Shown here: piece by piece, positions 50,662-59,596 of the stretch
Numbering within the stretch: the stretch's first letter is position 1
Layout: every line of letters starts with the position of its first letter
DNA from: Candidatus Parcubacteria bacterium
Lineage (GTDB): Bacteria; Patescibacteriota; Patescibacteriia; PEXW01
Length of the DNA: 64,000 nt
Direction: 5' to 3'
NCBI GenBank assembly: GCA_003597955.1
Contig: QZJU01000020.1
Span: forward strand, 62,001 to 126,000
Notes under the pieces: model-generated
What the model saw: the letters and a program-made list of their open reading frames with translations, nothing else
Databases searched by the model: none
Told to the model about the DNA's origin: nothing
Program-made: the position numbers and the translations under genes

Positions 50662-53600
50662 ATGTCAAATTCCAATTCTAAAAATCAAACTGAGTTTTTG
50701 GCTTTACCGCTGGAACCCGAAGTCGTAAAAAAAATCAAAGCCGGCAAACGGGTACAAACCGGCGGAATCCCCGAAATCACGGCTCAAGTCGCCTTAGTCA
50801 AAAACGTTTTAAACACTGCAAAACGAGCGTGTTTACTGTGGTTAGTTGACGATGAAGAACACCAGCGCCGCGTTGTTGCGGCAGTTGCGTCTCTGGGGCT
50901 TAATAAAAACCGCCAATTACGAACCGAAGTAACCCCGCCGGTTTTAACCGAACTGCTGTTTAAAGAACCGTTAATCTTGGTAATTAACGCTCGCAATTTT
51001 TTAACCCCCCTGCCGCAACCCAAGCATTTTACCGATGGGATTCTAAACCTCCGGCCAAAAATGATTTTGACTCCCACCGACCTCTCTCGCCATTTGGTCG
51101 CACACGGCTACATGGCGGAATCCATGGTGGCAGGGCCGGGTGAATTTGCGCGCCGGGGCGGGGTTTTAGATATTTTCCCGGTTGGTTCCGGCTTTCCGGT
51201 GCGAATAGAATTCACTAATCGAGAAATCCAATCCTTGCACACGGTGGATCATGCGAACAAATCCGGCGACGAAATTACCAGCACCCTGATTCCGCCCGCT
51301 CGCATGCCGGCTCGCGACGAAAACTTCAATTTAGGCGCCTATCTGGACGCCAAAGAAACTTTGGCGGTTGTTACCGATGCGGAAGATGCGGTTTCGGCGG
51401 AAGCTAGCACGGTACTTGGCAATTTGAGCAAGTTCCCGCTCTTGTGTTTGAGGACTTTTGGCAATAGCGAGGCCGATATTAATCTTGATATTCGACCCGC
51501 GCCGCTTTATGCCGGCCAATATACCCGTTTGGTCAGTGATATTAACTCTTGGTCCGACAAAAAACTACTTATCTTAACCGCCCGCAAAAAACAAATCGAA
51601 AAATTATTCAGCGAACACAAAATTCGCCAGCCGGAATGCTGGGAAATTCCCTTTAATGCTCCGGTTTCCGGGTTCCGCTGCGATTCGGCAAAATTATTAG
51701 TTCTGACTGACCGAGAAATTTTTCCGCGCGAGTCCCCCGGCATCAGAACGCGAGGCTTAGACACTTCTTTTCTGGCCGAATTAAAACCTGGAGATTATGC
51801 CGTTCACTTGGATCACGGTATAGGTATTTTTAAAGGCATGCGGACCGAAGCCATCAATGGCATTGCCAAGGAATACTTTGTTCTAGAATATGCAGAAAAA
51901 GATCGTTTGTCCGTACCAGTTGAGCTGGCAGAAAAGCTCTCTAAATATATTGGCGTTGCTCACCCGCCCCTGCATCGGCTTTCCGGTTCCAATTGGTACC
52001 AAGTCACCCGGAAAGTCCGCGAAGACACTCGGGCTTTGGCTAAAGAGTTGGTGAGGCTATATGCGGCGCGCGAGCTGATTAGAGTCGCACCCATGCAACC
52101 CATGACTGAAGAAGAAAAAGCCTTGGCTGACTCTTTTCCTTTCCAAGAAACCCCGGATCAAGAAAGAGCCATTGAAGAAGTTTTTACGGATATGCAATCC
52201 GACCGACCTATGGACCGGCTGGTCTGCGGTGATGTGGGTTTCGGCAAAACCGAAGTGGCAATTCGCGCCGCATACAAAGCCTTGGTAAACGGCTACCAAG
52301 TGGCTATGCTGGCGCCGACGACCATCTTAACCCAACAACACTTTGACACTTTTCAAAAAAGGCTGGCTGGCGCCAAAGTAAAAATCGGCCTGCTTTCCCG
52401 CTTTGAATCATTAAAAGAACAGCAAGAAACCATTGAAAAAATCAACCGAGGCGAGGTGCAAATCGTCATTGGCACGCACCGACTGCTTTCTCGAGACGTA
52501 AAATTTCAGAGACTGGGTTTAATCATCATTGACGAAGAGCAAAGATTTGGCGTTGAACAAAAGGAGAAGCTAAAGCAGTTCCGGCTGCAAGCACACGTTC
52601 TAACCATGTCGGCCACACCCATTCCCCGAACTTTGAATCTGGTTTTATCAAATTTGCGTGATGTCAGCATGATCGAAACCCCGCCCGAAGGCCGGCAACC
52701 CATTGAAACCACGATCGCGCCGTTTTCTGAAGATTTAATCAAAGAAGCGGTCACGCGGGAAATCTCCAGACAAGGACAAATTTATTACCTATATAACAAT
52801 GTGGAAACCATTCATGAAAAAGCCGTGGAAATTCAAGAGCTTTTCCCCAGAGCCAGAATTGGAGTTGCACACGGGCAATTACCCGAAGAAAAACTAGCCG
52901 AGGTTATGCATAAATTTGACGCCTATGAGCTTGACATATTGGTTTGTTCAACGATTATCGAAAACGGCTTGGACCTTCCAAATGTGAACACTTTAATTGT
53001 TGACCAAGCACCGCGTTTTGGCCTCTCCCAACTTTACCAGTTGCGCGGCCGGATCGGCCGGGGCAACCGACAAGCCTATGCTTATTTCCTCTACCATAGC
53101 CAAAAACTAACGGGTGAAGCCAAACAAAGATTGGTGGGTTTGGAAGAGGCCAAAGCTTTAGGCTCGGGCATGCAGGTGGCTTTGCGGGATTTGGAAATCC
53201 GTGGCACAGGCAATATCTTGGGCAATCAGCAGCACGGCCATGTCGCGGCCATTGGCTTGGGCTTATACACCCGCTTGCTCGCACAGGAAATTACGGAATT
53301 AAAACAAGGCACGGCCTTGCCCTCCATCCATGATGTCACAATCGATTTACCGCTGTCCGTAGGCATTCCGCACGACTTTGAGCCTGACGAAAGAAACCGT
53401 CTGCGAATTTACCAAGACCTAGCTAACATGGTCTCCATCGGCGAACTCTGGCACTACCATGATCAATTGGTTAAAGAACGCGTGGCCCCGCAAAGCTTGG
53501 AAGATTTGTTCAAACTTTTGGAATTAAAATTACTGGCGCAAAAAACCGACATTACCAACATCCAGCTGGTCAAGCTCGGCCCAAATGAAAGACTGATTAT

Positions 53601-53814
53601 CCGCTTTTTACGGCCGATTGAGGTAAAAAATTTAAAACCGCTTTTCGAGCTTTTGGATGGTTGGCAACTGGCTCCGGATCAGATAAAAATCGACAAGCCC
53701 AGGTTGGGCAAGGACTGGCTGGCTATGCTTAAAAAAATCATTGCGGTTTTTGAGAAAAAAGACGCTACCGTCAAACCGGAAAAAACCGAATCCAAGAAAA
53801 AAACTAAAAAATAA
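50662..53814 (+). CDS. mfd: Transcription-repair coupling factor Mfd
   Basis: About 1050 residues, shorter than the 1148 of Escherichia coli, mainly in the N-terminal UvrB-like region. It releases stalled RNA polymerase and recruits UvrA. The RNA polymerase-interacting domain shows PGDYAVHLDHGIGIFKGM; the helicase has GDVGFGKTEVAIRAAYKAL (Walker A), IIIDEEQRFGVEQKE (box II), and MSATPIPRTL; the TRCF C-terminal domain follows (about 880-1010). I chose ATG 50662 (MSNSNSKNQTEF); a TTG at 50629 opens the same frame. Bidirectional terminator downstream. Confidence 0.95.
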   Translation: MSNSNSKNQTEFLALPLEPEVVKKIKAGKRVQTGGIPEITAQVALVKNVLNTAKRACLLWLVDDEEHQRRVVAAVASLGLNKNRQLRTEVTPPVLTELLFKEPLILVINARNFLTPLPQPKHFTDGILNLRPKMILTPTDLSRHLVAHGYMAESMVAGPGEFARRGGVLDIFPVGSGFPVRIEFTNREIQSLHTVDHANKSGDEITSTLIPPARMPARDENFNLGAYLDAKETLAVVTDAEDAVSAEASTVLGNLSKFPLLCLRTFGNSEADINLDIRPAPLYAGQYTRLVSDINSWSDKKLLILTARKKQIEKLFSEHKIRQPECWEIPFNAPVSGFRCDSAKLLVLTDREIFPRESPGIRTRGLDTSFLAELKPGDYAVHLDHGIGIFKGMRTEAINGIAKEYFVLEYAEKDRLSVPVELAEKLSKYIGVAHPPLHRLSGSNWYQVTRKVREDTRALAKELVRLYAARELIRVAPMQPMTEEEKALADSFPFQETPDQERAIEEVFTDMQSDRPMDRLVCGDVGFGKTEVAIRAAYKALVNGYQVAMLAPTTILTQQHFDTFQKRLAGAKVKIGLLSRFESLKEQQETIEKINRGEVQIVIGTHRLLSRDVKFQRLGLIIIDEEQRFGVEQKEKLKQFRLQAHVLTMSATPIPRTLNLVLSNLRDVSMIETPPEGRQPIETTIAPFSEDLIKEAVTREISRQGQIYYLYNNVETIHEKAVEIQELFPRARIGVAHGQLPEEKLAEVMHKFDAYELDILVCSTIIENGLDLPNVNTLIVDQAPRFGLSQLYQLRGRIGRGNRQAYAYFLYHSQKLTGEAKQRLVGLEEAKALGSGMQVALRDLEIRGTGNILGNQQHGHVAAIGLGLYTRLLAQEITELKQGTALPSIHDVTIDLPLSVGIPHDFEPDERNRLRIYQDLANMVSIGELWHYHDQLVKERVAPQSLEDLFKLLELKLLAQKTDITNIQLVKLGPNERLIIRFLRPIEVKNLKPLFELLDGWQLAPDQIKIDKPRLGKDWLAMLKKIIAVFEKKDATVKPEKTESKKKTKK

Positions 53815-53816
53815 AA

Positions 53817-53844
53817 AGCGGAAAACTTGGGATAGTTTTCCGCT
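53817..53844. terminator. Bidirectional terminator after mfd
   Basis: Perfect 11-base arms AGCGGAAAACT and AGTTTTCCGCT with a 6-base loop, A/T runs on both sides. Serves mfd and the convergent 97 aa gene. Confidence 0.85.
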
Positions 53845-53853
53845 AAAAATAAT

Positions 53854-54147
53854 TCAATCAACCTTGTATCGGTCAAGATGCCGTTGTTGTTTGGCCATGA
53901 CCGCTTCTTCGTCGTGGAATATTGACCTTTTGCTGCCCTTGGCTTCGCCCAAGTATTTGTCCTTTGGATGCAGCGAGCAATTGGCGTTTAGGTTGAGACA
54001 AAGCTCATTATCGAAATATTGGTTCCGATAACCGTGGCTTAGCGCCCACTTTTTGACAAAGACCCAGGCCTGGGCCTCGGTAAAGGCATGGACAAAACCC
54101 AAGAAAGTCGCGCAATGGTAAACAGCAAAGCACATTTGATTTTTCAA
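53854..54147 (-). CDS. Orphan protein, about 97 aa
   Basis: The frame is open from 54180, but a perfect promoter starts transcription near 54177, so I place the start at TTG 54147, 4-5 bases after GGAGGG; an ATG at 54135 is the alternative. The product (MCFAVYHCATFLGFVHAF...) has four Cys and several His, and a basic end (KAKQQRHLDRYKVD-like). No family recognised. Single-gene unit with the same promoter-terminator design as the 19-24 kb array. Confidence 0.65.
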   Translation of the reverse strand: MKNQMCFAVYHCATFLGFVHAFTEAQAWVFVKKWALSHGYRNQYFDNELCLNLNANCSLHPKDKYLGEAKGSKRSIFHDEEAVMAKQQRHLDRYKVD

Positions 54148-54183
54148 AAAACCCTCCGTTTTTTCTTTTATTTTTAACATCAG

Positions 54184-54212
54184 ATCATAGCGCGAAAATC
54201 CCGTCTTGTCAA
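54184..54212 (-). promoter_or_regulatory. Promoter of the 97 aa gene
   Basis: TTGACA, 17 bases, TATGAT on the minus strand; near consensus. Confidence 0.8.
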
Positions 54213-54316
54213 GCTAAGACAACACCTTTGCCTCGCTTAGACTTGAATCGAAAACTAAACCACGAACTTGCCAACCTCCTAACCCCCGTGCTAGCCTCGA
54301 TTACATAAATTCCTTT

Positions 54317-55411
54317 ATGGATACCTGGGAAAAAATTTATTGGTGTGCGTGGAAAAAAATTTACGCCGTCGGTCCCAAAAGATTTGAACTTTTGCGGCGA
54401 CATTTTGGTTCCATGCAAAATGCCTGGGAGGCTTCCGATTCCGAAATCGCCATGGCCTTAGGCGCGGAAAAAAGCCAAAATCTTGAAGAGATACTGAAGA
54501 CCAAAAGCCAAACCGAGCCTGATGCAAATTGGCAAGCCATGGAAAAACACCAGGTCAAGGCCGTCACCCTGCTCGAGCCAGAATATCCAAAACTGCTGAA
54601 AGAAATCCACTCGGCTCCGCCGGTGCTTTTTTTCAAAGGCGAACTACCAAAGGCCGAAGAGATTTGCCTGGCCGTAGTCGGCACTCGAGCGATGACTAAT
54701 TTTGGCAAAACCGCCACCGATCTTTTGGTCGAACCTCTGGCTCAAGCGGGTTTAGCCATAATCTCCGGCCTGGCTTTGGGCATCGATGGTGAGGCGCACA
54801 AGACCGCGCTCAATGCCGGCGGCCAGACCTTTGCCGTGGTCGGTTCGGGCTTGGACCAAACTTACCCACCCCAACACAAGCAGTTAAGTGAAGAAATGCT
54901 AGCCAAGGGCGGCGGGATAATGAGCGAGTTTACTATTGGCACACCGGCTTTACCCCACCACTTTCCTTTGCGCAATCGAATCATCGCAGGCTTGGCTAAA
55001 GGCACGCTGATTATCGAGGCGGGCGAAAAATCCGGAGCTTTGTTGACGGCACGCAACGCCTTGGATGAAAATCGGGAAGTTTTTGCCGTGCCTGGCGATT
55101 TCACCCGGCCAAGCGCTCTGGGGCCGAATCAGTTAATAAAGCTTGGGGCGACTACAGTCACAAAGCCTGAAGATGTTTTAAATGTTTTTGAGCTGAAAAC
55201 AACGACCGCCACCAAGCCAAAAGCTTTGCCTCGGGCCGATACGCCCGAAGAAGAATTGATAATAAAAAATCTAGTCGCGGGCGCAAAACATGTTGACGAA
55301 CTTTCTAGTTTATGCGATCTTGACCCAAGTATAGTCAACGCGACTTTAATTATGTTGGAATTGAAAGGTCGCATACGCCATTTGGGCGGTTTGCAATACG
55401 AAATTATTTAA
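54317..55411 (+). CDS. dprA: DNA processing protein DprA
   Basis: A 364-residue DprA/Smf protein that guards incoming single-stranded DNA and loads RecA. An N-terminal SAM-like region (about 1-75) precedes the Rossmann-like core: AVVGTRAMTNFGK, ISGLALGIDGEAHKTAL, AVVGSGLDQTYPPQHKQL, SEFTIGTPALPHHFPLRNRIIAGL, and GSALLTARNALDENREVFAVPGD-like motif. A winged-helix DML1-like end follows (about 300-364). With ComEC and its MBL partner it supports natural transformation. Six bases before topA. Confidence 0.95.
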   Translation: MDTWEKIYWCAWKKIYAVGPKRFELLRRHFGSMQNAWEASDSEIAMALGAEKSQNLEEILKTKSQTEPDANWQAMEKHQVKAVTLLEPEYPKLLKEIHSAPPVLFFKGELPKAEEICLAVVGTRAMTNFGKTATDLLVEPLAQAGLAIISGLALGIDGEAHKTALNAGGQTFAVVGSGLDQTYPPQHKQLSEEMLAKGGGIMSEFTIGTPALPHHFPLRNRIIAGLAKGTLIIEAGEKSGALLTARNALDENREVFAVPGDFTRPSALGPNQLIKLGATTVTKPEDVLNVFELKTTTATKPKALPRADTPEEELIIKNLVAGAKHVDELSSLCDLDPSIVNATLIMLELKGRIRHLGGLQYEII

Positions 55412-55417
55412 ACGGTT

Positions 55418-57868
55418 ATGCCAAAAGCTTTAGTCATCGTTGAATCCCCTACCAAAGCCAAAACCATTACCCGATTCCTGGGTAAAGAATTTCTGGTGGA
55501 GCCGTCTTTTGGTCATATTCGCGATCTTCCCAAAAGTCGCATGGGCGTGGATGTGGAAAAAAATTTCGAACCAGCCTACGAGGTTAAAAAAGAAGATAAA
55601 GAGAGGGTGATGCATTTGAAAAAATTAGCCAAGTCCGCGGCTGAAGTCTACTTTGCCACTGACGAAGACCGAGAAGGCGAGGCGATTTCTTGGCATCTGT
55701 CCGAACTTCTAAAAATCCCCAGCTCAAAAATTAAAAGAATAGTTTTCCACGAAATCACCAAGGAAGCCATTTTAAAGGCTTTGGAAACACCCCGGGCTTT
55801 GGATATGAAGCGCGTGGATGCCCAGCAAGCCAGACGGATTTTAGATCGGTTGGTGGGTTATGAACTCTCGCCGTTTTTGTGGCGCAAAGTCGCTCGGGGG
55901 CTTTCTGCTGGGCGGGTGCAATCCGTGGCCGTCAGGCTAATCGTGGAAAGGGAAAGAGAAATTCAAGCTTTTAAGCCCGAGGAATATTGGACTGTTGAAG
56001 CGCTTTTCAAACACCATAATGACGCCTTTCCAGCCAAGCTTTTAAAACTTGATTATAAAAGTTTGGACAAGTTTACCGTTAACACTAAAAAACAGGCGGA
56101 AAAAATCGTGGCGGACTTGAAAAAGGCTGATTTCAAAATTGGGGAGATAATCAACAAAACAACCAACCGCTATCCTAACCCGCCTTTCACCACTTCCACC
56201 CTGCAACAGGACGCCAACCGCCGGCTTGGCTTTTCGGCCAGGCAAACGATGCGTCTTGCCCAACAATTATATGAGGGCGTCAAACTGGGCGAAGCTGGCC
56301 AGACCGGATTGATAACCTATATGCGTACAGATTCTTTGAATCTGGCGGACAAGTTTGTGAACGAAGCCAACGACTTTTTGAAAAAAACTTTTGGTTCTGA
56401 CTATGCCATTGGCGGCCGCAGATACAAAACCCACGCCAAAGGTGCCCAAGAAGCCCATGAAGCCATCCGTCCGACTGATGTAAATCTTAACCCAGAAAAA
56501 ATCCAGGCCTACTTACTGCCTGACCAATACCAGCTTTACGACCTGATTTGGAAGCGCGCTCTGGCTTCGCAAATGCCAGAAGCGATCATAAACCAAACCA
56601 GCGTTGACATAGTCGCAAACCGCCTTGGCGCCGTATTCCGCGCCAACGGCGCCACGGTTCGCTTTACCGGCTTTTTGAAAGTCTACCCGGATGGCGCCAA
56701 AGAGACCTTCCTGCCGGTTTTAAAAAGTAACGACGCAGTGGCTCTTCAAAAAATTGATGGCGTGCAACATTTTACCGAACCGCCGGCGCGTTTTTCAGAC
56801 GCCAGCTTGGTAAAAACCTTGGAAGAATACGGCATCGGTCGGCCCTCAACCTACGCACCGACCATCGGCACGATAATTGACCGCGGCTATGTAATCCGGG
56901 AGGATCGACGCTTGAAACCCACCGAGGTGGCGTATTTGGTAAACGACCTTCTGGTCAAACATTTCCCCGAAATTGTTGATTTTAAGTTCACCGCCAAGAT
57001 GGAAGAGGAGTTTGATGTGATTGCCGAGGGCAAAATAGCCTGGCAGCCCGTCATTAAGGAATTCTACGAACCATTCAAAAAACACCTAATCCAAAAAGAC
57101 GCGGAGATTTCTAAAAAAGACATCACCGAAAAAGCGACAGATCACATTTGCGAAAAATGCGGCCGGCCCATGGTTGAAAAATTCGGCCGCTTCGGAAAAT
57201 TTTTAGCTTGCACGGGTTATCCGGAATGCAAAAACACAATCAACCTTGACGCTAACGGCAATCACGCGACCCGAGCCGAAGCCAAAATTTTGGGTAATCA
57301 CCCGGAAACCGGTGAACCGATATTTTTAAAAACCGGCCGCTTTGGCACTTACATTCAGGTTGGGGAAAAAGCCAAAGGCAAAACCTTGCGCTCCGCTTCC
57401 TTATTATCCGGCATGACGGCAGAAACTTTGACCCTTGAACAGGCTCTGGAATTATTAACCCTGCCAAAACTCCTTGGTCAGACCGATACGGGCGAAGATA
57501 TTATTTCGGCCAATGGCCGCTTTGGGCCATACATAAAAGCCGGCAAAGAAACCCGCAGCATCCCGGCGGACAAATCACCTTTGACCATAACTTTGACCGA
57601 GGCTAAAGAACTGTTAAGCCAGCCCAAATCTTTTGCGGCCAGAAATTCCAAAAAAACATTGTTTGATCTGGGTAAAGACCCGGTTTCTGGCAAAGACATT
57701 AAAATCATGGAAGGCCGTTACGGCATGTACATAACCGACGGCGCCACCAATGCCTCTTTACCCAAAGGCTTAGCTGTGGAAACGGTTTCCTTAAGCCAAG
57801 CTTTGGAAATTCTTGCGGAAAAAGAAAAATCCCCGAAAAAAACCAGACGGAGAAAGAAAAAACCCTAA
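55418..57868 (+). CDS. topA: DNA topoisomerase I
   Basis: An 816-residue type IA enzyme that relaxes negative supercoils. Toprim domain: ALVIVESPTKAKTI and ATDEDREGEAISWHL. The active-site Tyr is in GLITYMRTDS (about residue 300). One Cys4 zinc finger (CEKCGRPMVEKFGRFGKFLAC) is followed by three finger-like repeats that have lost the cysteines (TGRFGTYIQVG, NGRFGPYIKAG, EGRYGMYITDG), and a Lys/Arg-rich tail. Forms an operon with dprA. Confidence 0.97.
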   Translation: MPKALVIVESPTKAKTITRFLGKEFLVEPSFGHIRDLPKSRMGVDVEKNFEPAYEVKKEDKERVMHLKKLAKSAAEVYFATDEDREGEAISWHLSELLKIPSSKIKRIVFHEITKEAILKALETPRALDMKRVDAQQARRILDRLVGYELSPFLWRKVARGLSAGRVQSVAVRLIVEREREIQAFKPEEYWTVEALFKHHNDAFPAKLLKLDYKSLDKFTVNTKKQAEKIVADLKKADFKIGEIINKTTNRYPNPPFTTSTLQQDANRRLGFSARQTMRLAQQLYEGVKLGEAGQTGLITYMRTDSLNLADKFVNEANDFLKKTFGSDYAIGGRRYKTHAKGAQEAHEAIRPTDVNLNPEKIQAYLLPDQYQLYDLIWKRALASQMPEAIINQTSVDIVANRLGAVFRANGATVRFTGFLKVYPDGAKETFLPVLKSNDAVALQKIDGVQHFTEPPARFSDASLVKTLEEYGIGRPSTYAPTIGTIIDRGYVIREDRRLKPTEVAYLVNDLLVKHFPEIVDFKFTAKMEEEFDVIAEGKIAWQPVIKEFYEPFKKHLIQKDAEISKKDITEKATDHICEKCGRPMVEKFGRFGKFLACTGYPECKNTINLDANGNHATRAEAKILGNHPETGEPIFLKTGRFGTYIQVGEKAKGKTLRSASLLSGMTAETLTLEQALELLTLPKLLGQTDTGEDIISANGRFGPYIKAGKETRSIPADKSPLTITLTEAKELLSQPKSFAARNSKKTLFDLGKDPVSGKDIKIMEGRYGMYITDGATNASLPKGLAVETVSLSQALEILAEKEKSPKKTRRRKKKP

Positions 57869-57890
57869 ACCAAGTGGTTTGGGGTTTTTT
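57860..57890 (+). terminator. topA terminator
   Basis: AAACCC-AAACCA and its complement, followed by TTTTTT; it overlaps the last codons of topA. Confidence 0.8.
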
Positions 57891-57904
57891 AAAATACGCT
57901 ATTT

Positions 57905-58378
57905 TTAGAGTAAGGCATAAGCAGTGGTCGTACCAGAACGGGTAATATATTGCAGCCTGACCACTTCTTCCAGAGAGTCGTAAATGCAGCGAATGATCGG
58001 CAAATTGCCGTCTTGGTTGGTGCAGACAATAAATACTGTGCCGATTTTTCCATTCACAATAATTTTTGCCTTGTTAAATATCGTACTCGGCAGGGCTAAG
58101 CCGGTTAGCTTAGTGGCTTCGGTTAAGGCCAAAGAATCATTGACTAACGACTGCGCTTTGGCCTTCCGTAGCAAGACTACGGTAAAAGCAAAAGCTGAAT
58201 CCAAAGTTTGGCGATTTTCCTCACTGCAATCATCCAAAATTGCGGGTTTCTGGCTTAAAACCACGGCTAATTTGGAATCACACGAGTCATTTACTGTGTC
58301 TTCTGCCCGAATTTCTTGATCGAAATCCAGAAAAGGCGGCAACATACTGAACAGCACAAAGCTTGCGATTTTGAACAT
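57905..58378 (-). CDS. Exported orphan protein, 157 aa
   Basis: N-terminal hydrophobic stretch (MFKIASFVLFSMLPPFL) may be a signal peptide. The mature part has four Cys (DSCDSK, DDCSEE, IVCTNQ, IRCIYD) that could form two disulfides. No known family. The first nine codons and the ribosome-binding region are duplicated 700 bases upstream (59061-59087), on the far side of another gene, so its original promoter may have been separated by an insertion. Confidence 0.6.
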   Translation of the reverse strand: MFKIASFVLFSMLPPFLDFDQEIRAEDTVNDSCDSKLAVVLSQKPAILDDCSEENRQTLDSAFAFTVVLLRKAKAQSLVNDSLALTEATKLTGLALPSTIFNKAKIIVNGKIGTVFIVCTNQDGNLPIIRCIYDSLEEVVRLQYITRSGTTTAYALL

Positions 58379-58388
58379 TAAAAGAACC
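58362..58388. repeat. Direct repeat copy A (27 bases)
   Basis: Identical to 59061-59087 over 27 bases and similar for about 20 more. It contains the start codon region of the 157 aa gene. Confidence 0.9.
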
Positions 58389-58532
58389 TTCTATTTTTAT
58401 TTTAGTTCATTTTGCAGAAAGCTTAGTGTTTTTCAACAAACTCTGCAAGTTCTTATCCAGTTAACATTAAGTGGTAATAAGTATTAAAAAGCCACCGGCA
58501 TGGAACCGATGGCAAAGTTACAATATTTTAGA

Positions 58533-58964
58533 CTATGTGGTGGAATTGACGATGGCATCGTTAGAACTACGCCGAAGCTCTCTTGCTTTTTGCACCACTT
58601 CATCAACCTGTTCTGCGGTCAAGACAAGGTGCAGCGCCTGTACCAGTGAGGTGTATTTACGCTCACTATCAGAAATCATCCGCTGCTGACTATTCTCTTT
58701 ACGTCTCAGTCGTAGTTCATTCTGAATGCGCTGGCTGAGCTGCCCTTTCGCACCTTTCGCTGTCATCGCGCGACGGTACCAGTCTGGATCCGCATAAGTG
58801 CCGTTTGTGATACGCTCTGTTCTCGCCTTACCGAGCTGGTCGTTGATAGCGAGGATATCACCATCGATAATACTTTTGAGCTCTAGGAGTTCCTCTGAAT
58901 CGGCGATCTTGATATCGGTCGTACTGATCCGCCGACTGTCCACGTACTTACTGCAAATGTTCAT
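58533..58964 (-). CDS. Orphan protein, 143 aa, inside a repeat-flanked insertion
   Basis: Starts at ATG 58964, 4 bases after AGGAGGT; an upstream in-frame ATG at 59018 has no such signal. The product (MNICSKYVDSRRISTTD...) is helical and charged, with a middle stretch (NGTYADPDWYRRAMTAKGAKG) and a basic helix (RIQNELRLRRKENSQQR). No family recognised. CAG- and CGT-rich codons differ from the neighbours. It has a promoter (TTGACA-N17-TACGAA on the minus strand) and lies between two 27-base direct repeats, so it was probably inserted. Confidence 0.65.
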   Translation of the reverse strand: MNICSKYVDSRRISTTDIKIADSEELLELKSIIDGDILAINDQLGKARTERITNGTYADPDWYRRAMTAKGAKGQLSQRIQNELRLRRKENSQQRMISDSERKYTSLVQALHLVLTAEQVDEVVQKARELRRSSNDAIVNSTT

Positions 58965-58975
58965 TCTACCTCCTA

Positions 58976-58996
58976 GCCCCTCACTTTCGGGGCTTT
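58976..58996 (-). promoter_or_regulatory. Hairpin just upstream of the 143 aa gene
   Basis: AGCCCC/GGGGCT hairpin directly abuts the AGGAGGT ribosome binding site on the minus strand. On the plus strand it is followed by TTGTTTT, so it could also be a terminator. Confidence 0.45.
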
Positions 58997-59060
58997 GTTT
59001 TCCCTCTTCGTACATCATTGCGGATTGGATGTCAATATATTGAATGTCTGCATTACAAAA

Positions 59061-59087
59061 CTTGCGATTTTGAACATTAAAAGAACC
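59061..59087. repeat. Direct repeat copy B (27 bases)
   Basis: Truncated copy of the 5' region of the 157 aa gene; on the minus strand it encodes MFKIASFV and then diverges. Confidence 0.9.
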
Positions 59088-59144
59088 CTCTTTATTATTT
59101 TGGATTTTTAAATTTTAATAACAGCTTAATGGATTTCGGTTTTT

Positions 59145-59174
59145 TTGACAAGCCGCGCACGGTTCCTGTATAAC
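59145..59174 (+). promoter_or_regulatory. Plus-strand promoter antisense to the 91 aa gene
   Basis: TTGACA, 18 bases, TATAAC. No plus-strand gene follows; transcription would run into the 3' end of the gene at 59184-59459. Confidence 0.4.
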
Positions 59175-59183
59175 ACCCCTGGT

Positions 59184-59459
59184 TCAAGAGTTAAGATTTA
59201 CATAAACATCGAACAGAGCCCTCAAAACCACCAAAACTAAACTAGCGATACCGAAAACAAAACTAAGTCTTTGGAACTTTTTAATTGGGGCTTTAAATTT
59301 ATTAATATCACCTGAATCGGTCGGCAAAATATAATCGGGCAACGCGGTGCTCCGCTTTTCCAAATATGCTTTGGCTTGGCGCCACTTTACAAAAAAGAAA
59401 ATTGTCGGTAAAAAAGCTGACAGTATCAAAATTACCGAAATTAAGTGCACTTCATCCAA
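59184..59459 (-). CDS. Small membrane protein, 91 aa
   Basis: Two hydrophobic segments (LISVILILSAFLPTIFFFVKW, 5-25; LSFVFGIASLVLVVLRALFDVYV, 65-87) joined by a charged cytoplasmic loop (YLEKRSTALPDYILPTDSGD). No family recognised. No clear ribosome binding site, so support is moderate. Upstream spacer 59460-59596 contains no further gene. Confidence 0.5.
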   Translation of the reverse strand: MDEVHLISVILILSAFLPTIFFFVKWRQAKAYLEKRSTALPDYILPTDSGDINKFKAPIKKFQRLSFVFGIASLVLVVLRALFDVYVNLNS

Positions 59460-59596
59460 AACGGTTTTTCTAAATTTGTGGTATAAGGCGTGAATAGGCC
59501 CAGTTCGGCAAGAGGACCTGCGCCCTGACTGAATTAAAGCTTGTTAAAATACCTAGGGCCACCAGAAGGGGCACATTTGTTTTCTTTAAATAAATC

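Noticed and set aside
59460-59596. GC-rich spacer with GGCCC/GGGCC pairing considered as an SRP RNA
   Set aside because: The conserved SRP tip (GGAAGGAAGCA) is absent and the pairing is weak.
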